From: LC029 sp036676475
GTDB lineage: Bacteria > Bacillota > Bacilli > Aneurinibacillales > RAOX-1
DNA length: 7,850 nucleotides
NCBI GenBank assembly: GCA_036676475.1
Contig: JAKFCU010000062.1
Coordinates: 1 to 7,850 of the forward strand
Direction of reading: 5' to 3'
The translations under genes were made by a program, and so were the position numbers. The stretch's first letter is position 1, and the number at the start of each line of letters is the position of its first letter. This document shows positions 6,352 through 7,850 of the stretch, one piece after another. Under the pieces are notes generated by a model. The model saw nothing but the letters and a program-made list of their open reading frames with translations, did not search any database and had not been told where the DNA came from.

Positions 6352-6364
6352 TTAACGTGTAAAG

Positions 6365-7845
6365 GTGGAGAACAAGGCCTTCCAGGATGGGGAGTCTGCA
6401 ATCTTTCTGCAATAAACCTATCCAAATTTTATGATGAAAAAAACCATGATGTGGCATGGGATGACTTAGCAAAGAGCGTAAACTATTCTGTACGTTTCTT
6501 GGACAATGTCATTGACACGACTCCCTATCATTTTGAAGAAAATAGAGAGAATCAACAAAAAGAACGACGTGTAGGTCTAGGCTCCATGGGATTAGCCGAG
6601 CTTCTTATAAAGCTCAATATTCGTTATGGCAGTCCTGAGTCTATTGAATTCTTGGACAAGTTATATGGCTTTATGGCTAGAGAAACTTATCTTGCATCTG
6701 CAGAGATTGCAGCTGAAAAAGGGTCCTTTGGTGCTTTTGATGCTGATAAATTTTTAATGAGCGGATTCATGAAGAATATGGTAGAGTCCTATCCAGAAGT
6801 AGGCGAAGCCATTCTTGAAAAAGGTATTCGTAATGTAACGGTAATTACCCAGGCTCCAACTGGATCGACTGGAACCATGGTCGGCACTTCTACCGGAATC
6901 GAACCTTACTTTGCATTTGAATATTTCCGTCAAAGCCGTTTAGGAATGGATAAGCAATATGTACCGATCGCACAGGAGTGGATTAATGCTCATCCAGGAC
7001 AAGAACTACCAGATTACTTTGCTACTGCCCAAGATTTGTCCGCCCTAGATCACGTTCGAGTACAAGCCGTGATCCAAAAGTGGGTGGATAGCTCGATCTC
7101 CAAAACGGCCAATGCACCACATGATTTCACCGTAGATGAGACGAAGGAACTCTACGAATTGGCCTTTGATTTAGGCTGCAAAGGTGTCACCATTTATCGG
7201 GATGGAAGCCGTGATGTACAAGTTTTAACCACGGAGAAGAAAGAGAAGCCTGAAGATAAAAAGAATGAAGAGAAAAAGCAACAAGTTGTTCAGGTCCGAG
7301 CGGCCATAGATGATAAGGAAAAAGTATATCAGCGTAGACCACAAATTCTACAAGGCGCTACCTATAAAATGAATACTCCATTAGGAAAAGCCTATATAAC
7401 GATCAATGATGTGAATCATGCTCCATTTGAAGTTATCGTAAACGTGGGTAAAGCAGGATCTGATGTGTTTGCAATGTCTGAGGCACTAGGAAGAGTTGCC
7501 ACTCTATTCTTGCGTTTTGGAGAATTGCCGGATGGCAACAAGGCCCGTCTATTGATCAAACACCTCAAGGGAATCGGTGGTACAGGTGCCGTTGGTTTTG
7601 GGCCAAATCGTGTAGAATCGGTAGCGGATGCTGTGGCAAAAGCAATGGAATTGCATTTGGATGGACCGGATGTCAACGGCTTGGTTGCGGCTACTGAGGC
7701 GACGCTAATTCCGGAAAAGGATCTTCATGATGATGAATTTGAATTTGAAATAAAAGATATCTGTCCATCTTGTGGAGCAGCATCACTAGTTAATAGTGAG
7801 GGCTGCAAGACTTGTACGAATTGTGGATATAGTCGCTGTGGGTAA
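6365..7845 (+). CDS. nrdJ: Adenosylcobalamin-dependent (class II) ribonucleotide reductase, exon 2
   Basis: This is the C-terminal part of NrdJ, from the last two bases of codon 353 to residue 845. After joining to T5010 it begins CGEQGLPGWGVCNLSAINL. C353 is the thiyl-radical cysteine, E355 completes the N-x-C-x-E triad, and C364 (+11) is the second redox cysteine, the same spacing as C322/C333 in Thermotoga NrdJ. APTGSTGTMVGTSTGIEP (from about 516) is the conserved substrate-phosphate region. A Lys/Glu-rich linker follows GVTIYRDGSRDVQV and leads to a second conserved domain (QILQGATYKMNTPLGKAYIT, then IKHLKGIGGTGAVGFG). The C-terminus is a zinc-ribbon/redox tail with CPSC at 819-822, CKTCTNC at 833-839, and final C844. 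The first in-frame start inside exon 2 is GTG 6451, but it has no Shine-Dalgarno and would omit 29 conserved residues. Exon 2 is therefore not a separate gene. No terminator is visible before the window ends. Confidence 0.93.
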
Positions 7846-7850
7846 TTAAT

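Larger units (their letters stand above)
5011..6364 (+). ncRNA. Group I intron (IA-like) interrupting nrdJ, with internal homing endonuclease gene
   Basis: This self-splicing-type intron of 1354 nt is inserted after the first base of the NrdJ cysteine codon 353. It follows T and ends in G6364, as group I introns do. Core elements: P, AATTGCTGGGA (6039-6049); Q, AATCAGCAGC (6126-6135); R, GTTCAACGACCA (6166-6177); and S, around GATATGGTC (6280-6288). P4 pairs 6041-6047 with 6128-6134, and P7 pairs GACCAT (6173-6178) with ATGGTC (6283-6288). The R element and the P7.1/P7.2 hairpins recall the T4 td intron and point to subgroup IA. A P2 hairpin with a GUGA loop sits at 5061-5077. The endonuclease gene lies between P2 and P3. 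P1 is poorly supported: only U5010-G5016, A5009-U5017 and C5007-G5019 can be drawn. Self-splicing is inferred, not shown. Confidence 0.88.

Noticed and set aside
5011..6364. Intein in NrdJ
   Set aside because: RNR genes often hold inteins before this cysteine, and a LAGLIDADG protein is present. However, the exon 1 frame ends at 5024, the endonuclease has its own frame, there are no intein splicing motifs, and a group I RNA core is visible.
5011..6364. Group II intron
   Set aside because: There is no GTGYG at the 5' end, no domain V hairpin with AY at the 3' end, and no reverse transcriptase. The P/Q/R/S elements and terminal G fit group I.
6040..6364. Small protein gene or tRNA in the gap after the endonuclease
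   Set aside because: There is no convincing frame with a start and Shine-Dalgarno, and no cloverleaf. The stretch is accounted for by intron core stems P4 to P9.

Overview
The window looks like chromosome of a Gram-positive, Bacillota-type bacterium, most like Paenibacillaceae or related Bacillales. The evidence is purine-rich Shine-Dalgarno sites, an SLH-domain wall-anchored protein, a Bacillus-type D-amino acid aminotransferase and a Paenibacillus-like B12-dependent ribonucleotide reductase. The taxonomic placement is inference from protein character, not a search.

Layout: (1) 126-2807 (+) encodes a secreted 893-residue protein with three SLH domains followed by about nine beta-type repeats of 71-85 residues. 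(2) 2809-2910 is a convergent terminator region with two hairpins. (3) 2920-3744 (-) is dat, D-amino acid aminotransferase. (4) 3745-3953 is a divergent control region with a probable dat promoter and two NrdR-box-like sites set three helical turns apart, the second overlapping a probable nrdJ -35. (5) 3954-7845 (+) is nrdJ, the adenosylcobalamin-dependent (class II) ribonucleotide reductase, split by an intron of about 1354 nt.

The main feature is the intron, 5011-6364. It is not an intein: the exon 1 frame stops 14 nt inside it. Its 3' half carries a group I core (P, Q, R and S elements, P3 to P9, with P7.1 and P7.2 of the IA type), and it ends in G. The reading frame allows only one junction that restores the conserved NPCGE motif: T5010 joined to G6365. 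This places the insertion inside the codon of the catalytic thiyl-radical cysteine (C353). The intron encodes a two-motif LAGLIDADG endonuclease with N-terminal helix-turn-helix segments, lying between the P2 hairpin and P3. Its last codons supply the 5' strand of P3, and its best ribosome binding site coincides with the P2 stem-loop.

Together, exons 1 and 2 give an 845-residue reductase whose activity depends on splicing, under probable NrdR control. The endonuclease would spread the intron into intron-less nrdJ alleles at the most conserved point of the gene.
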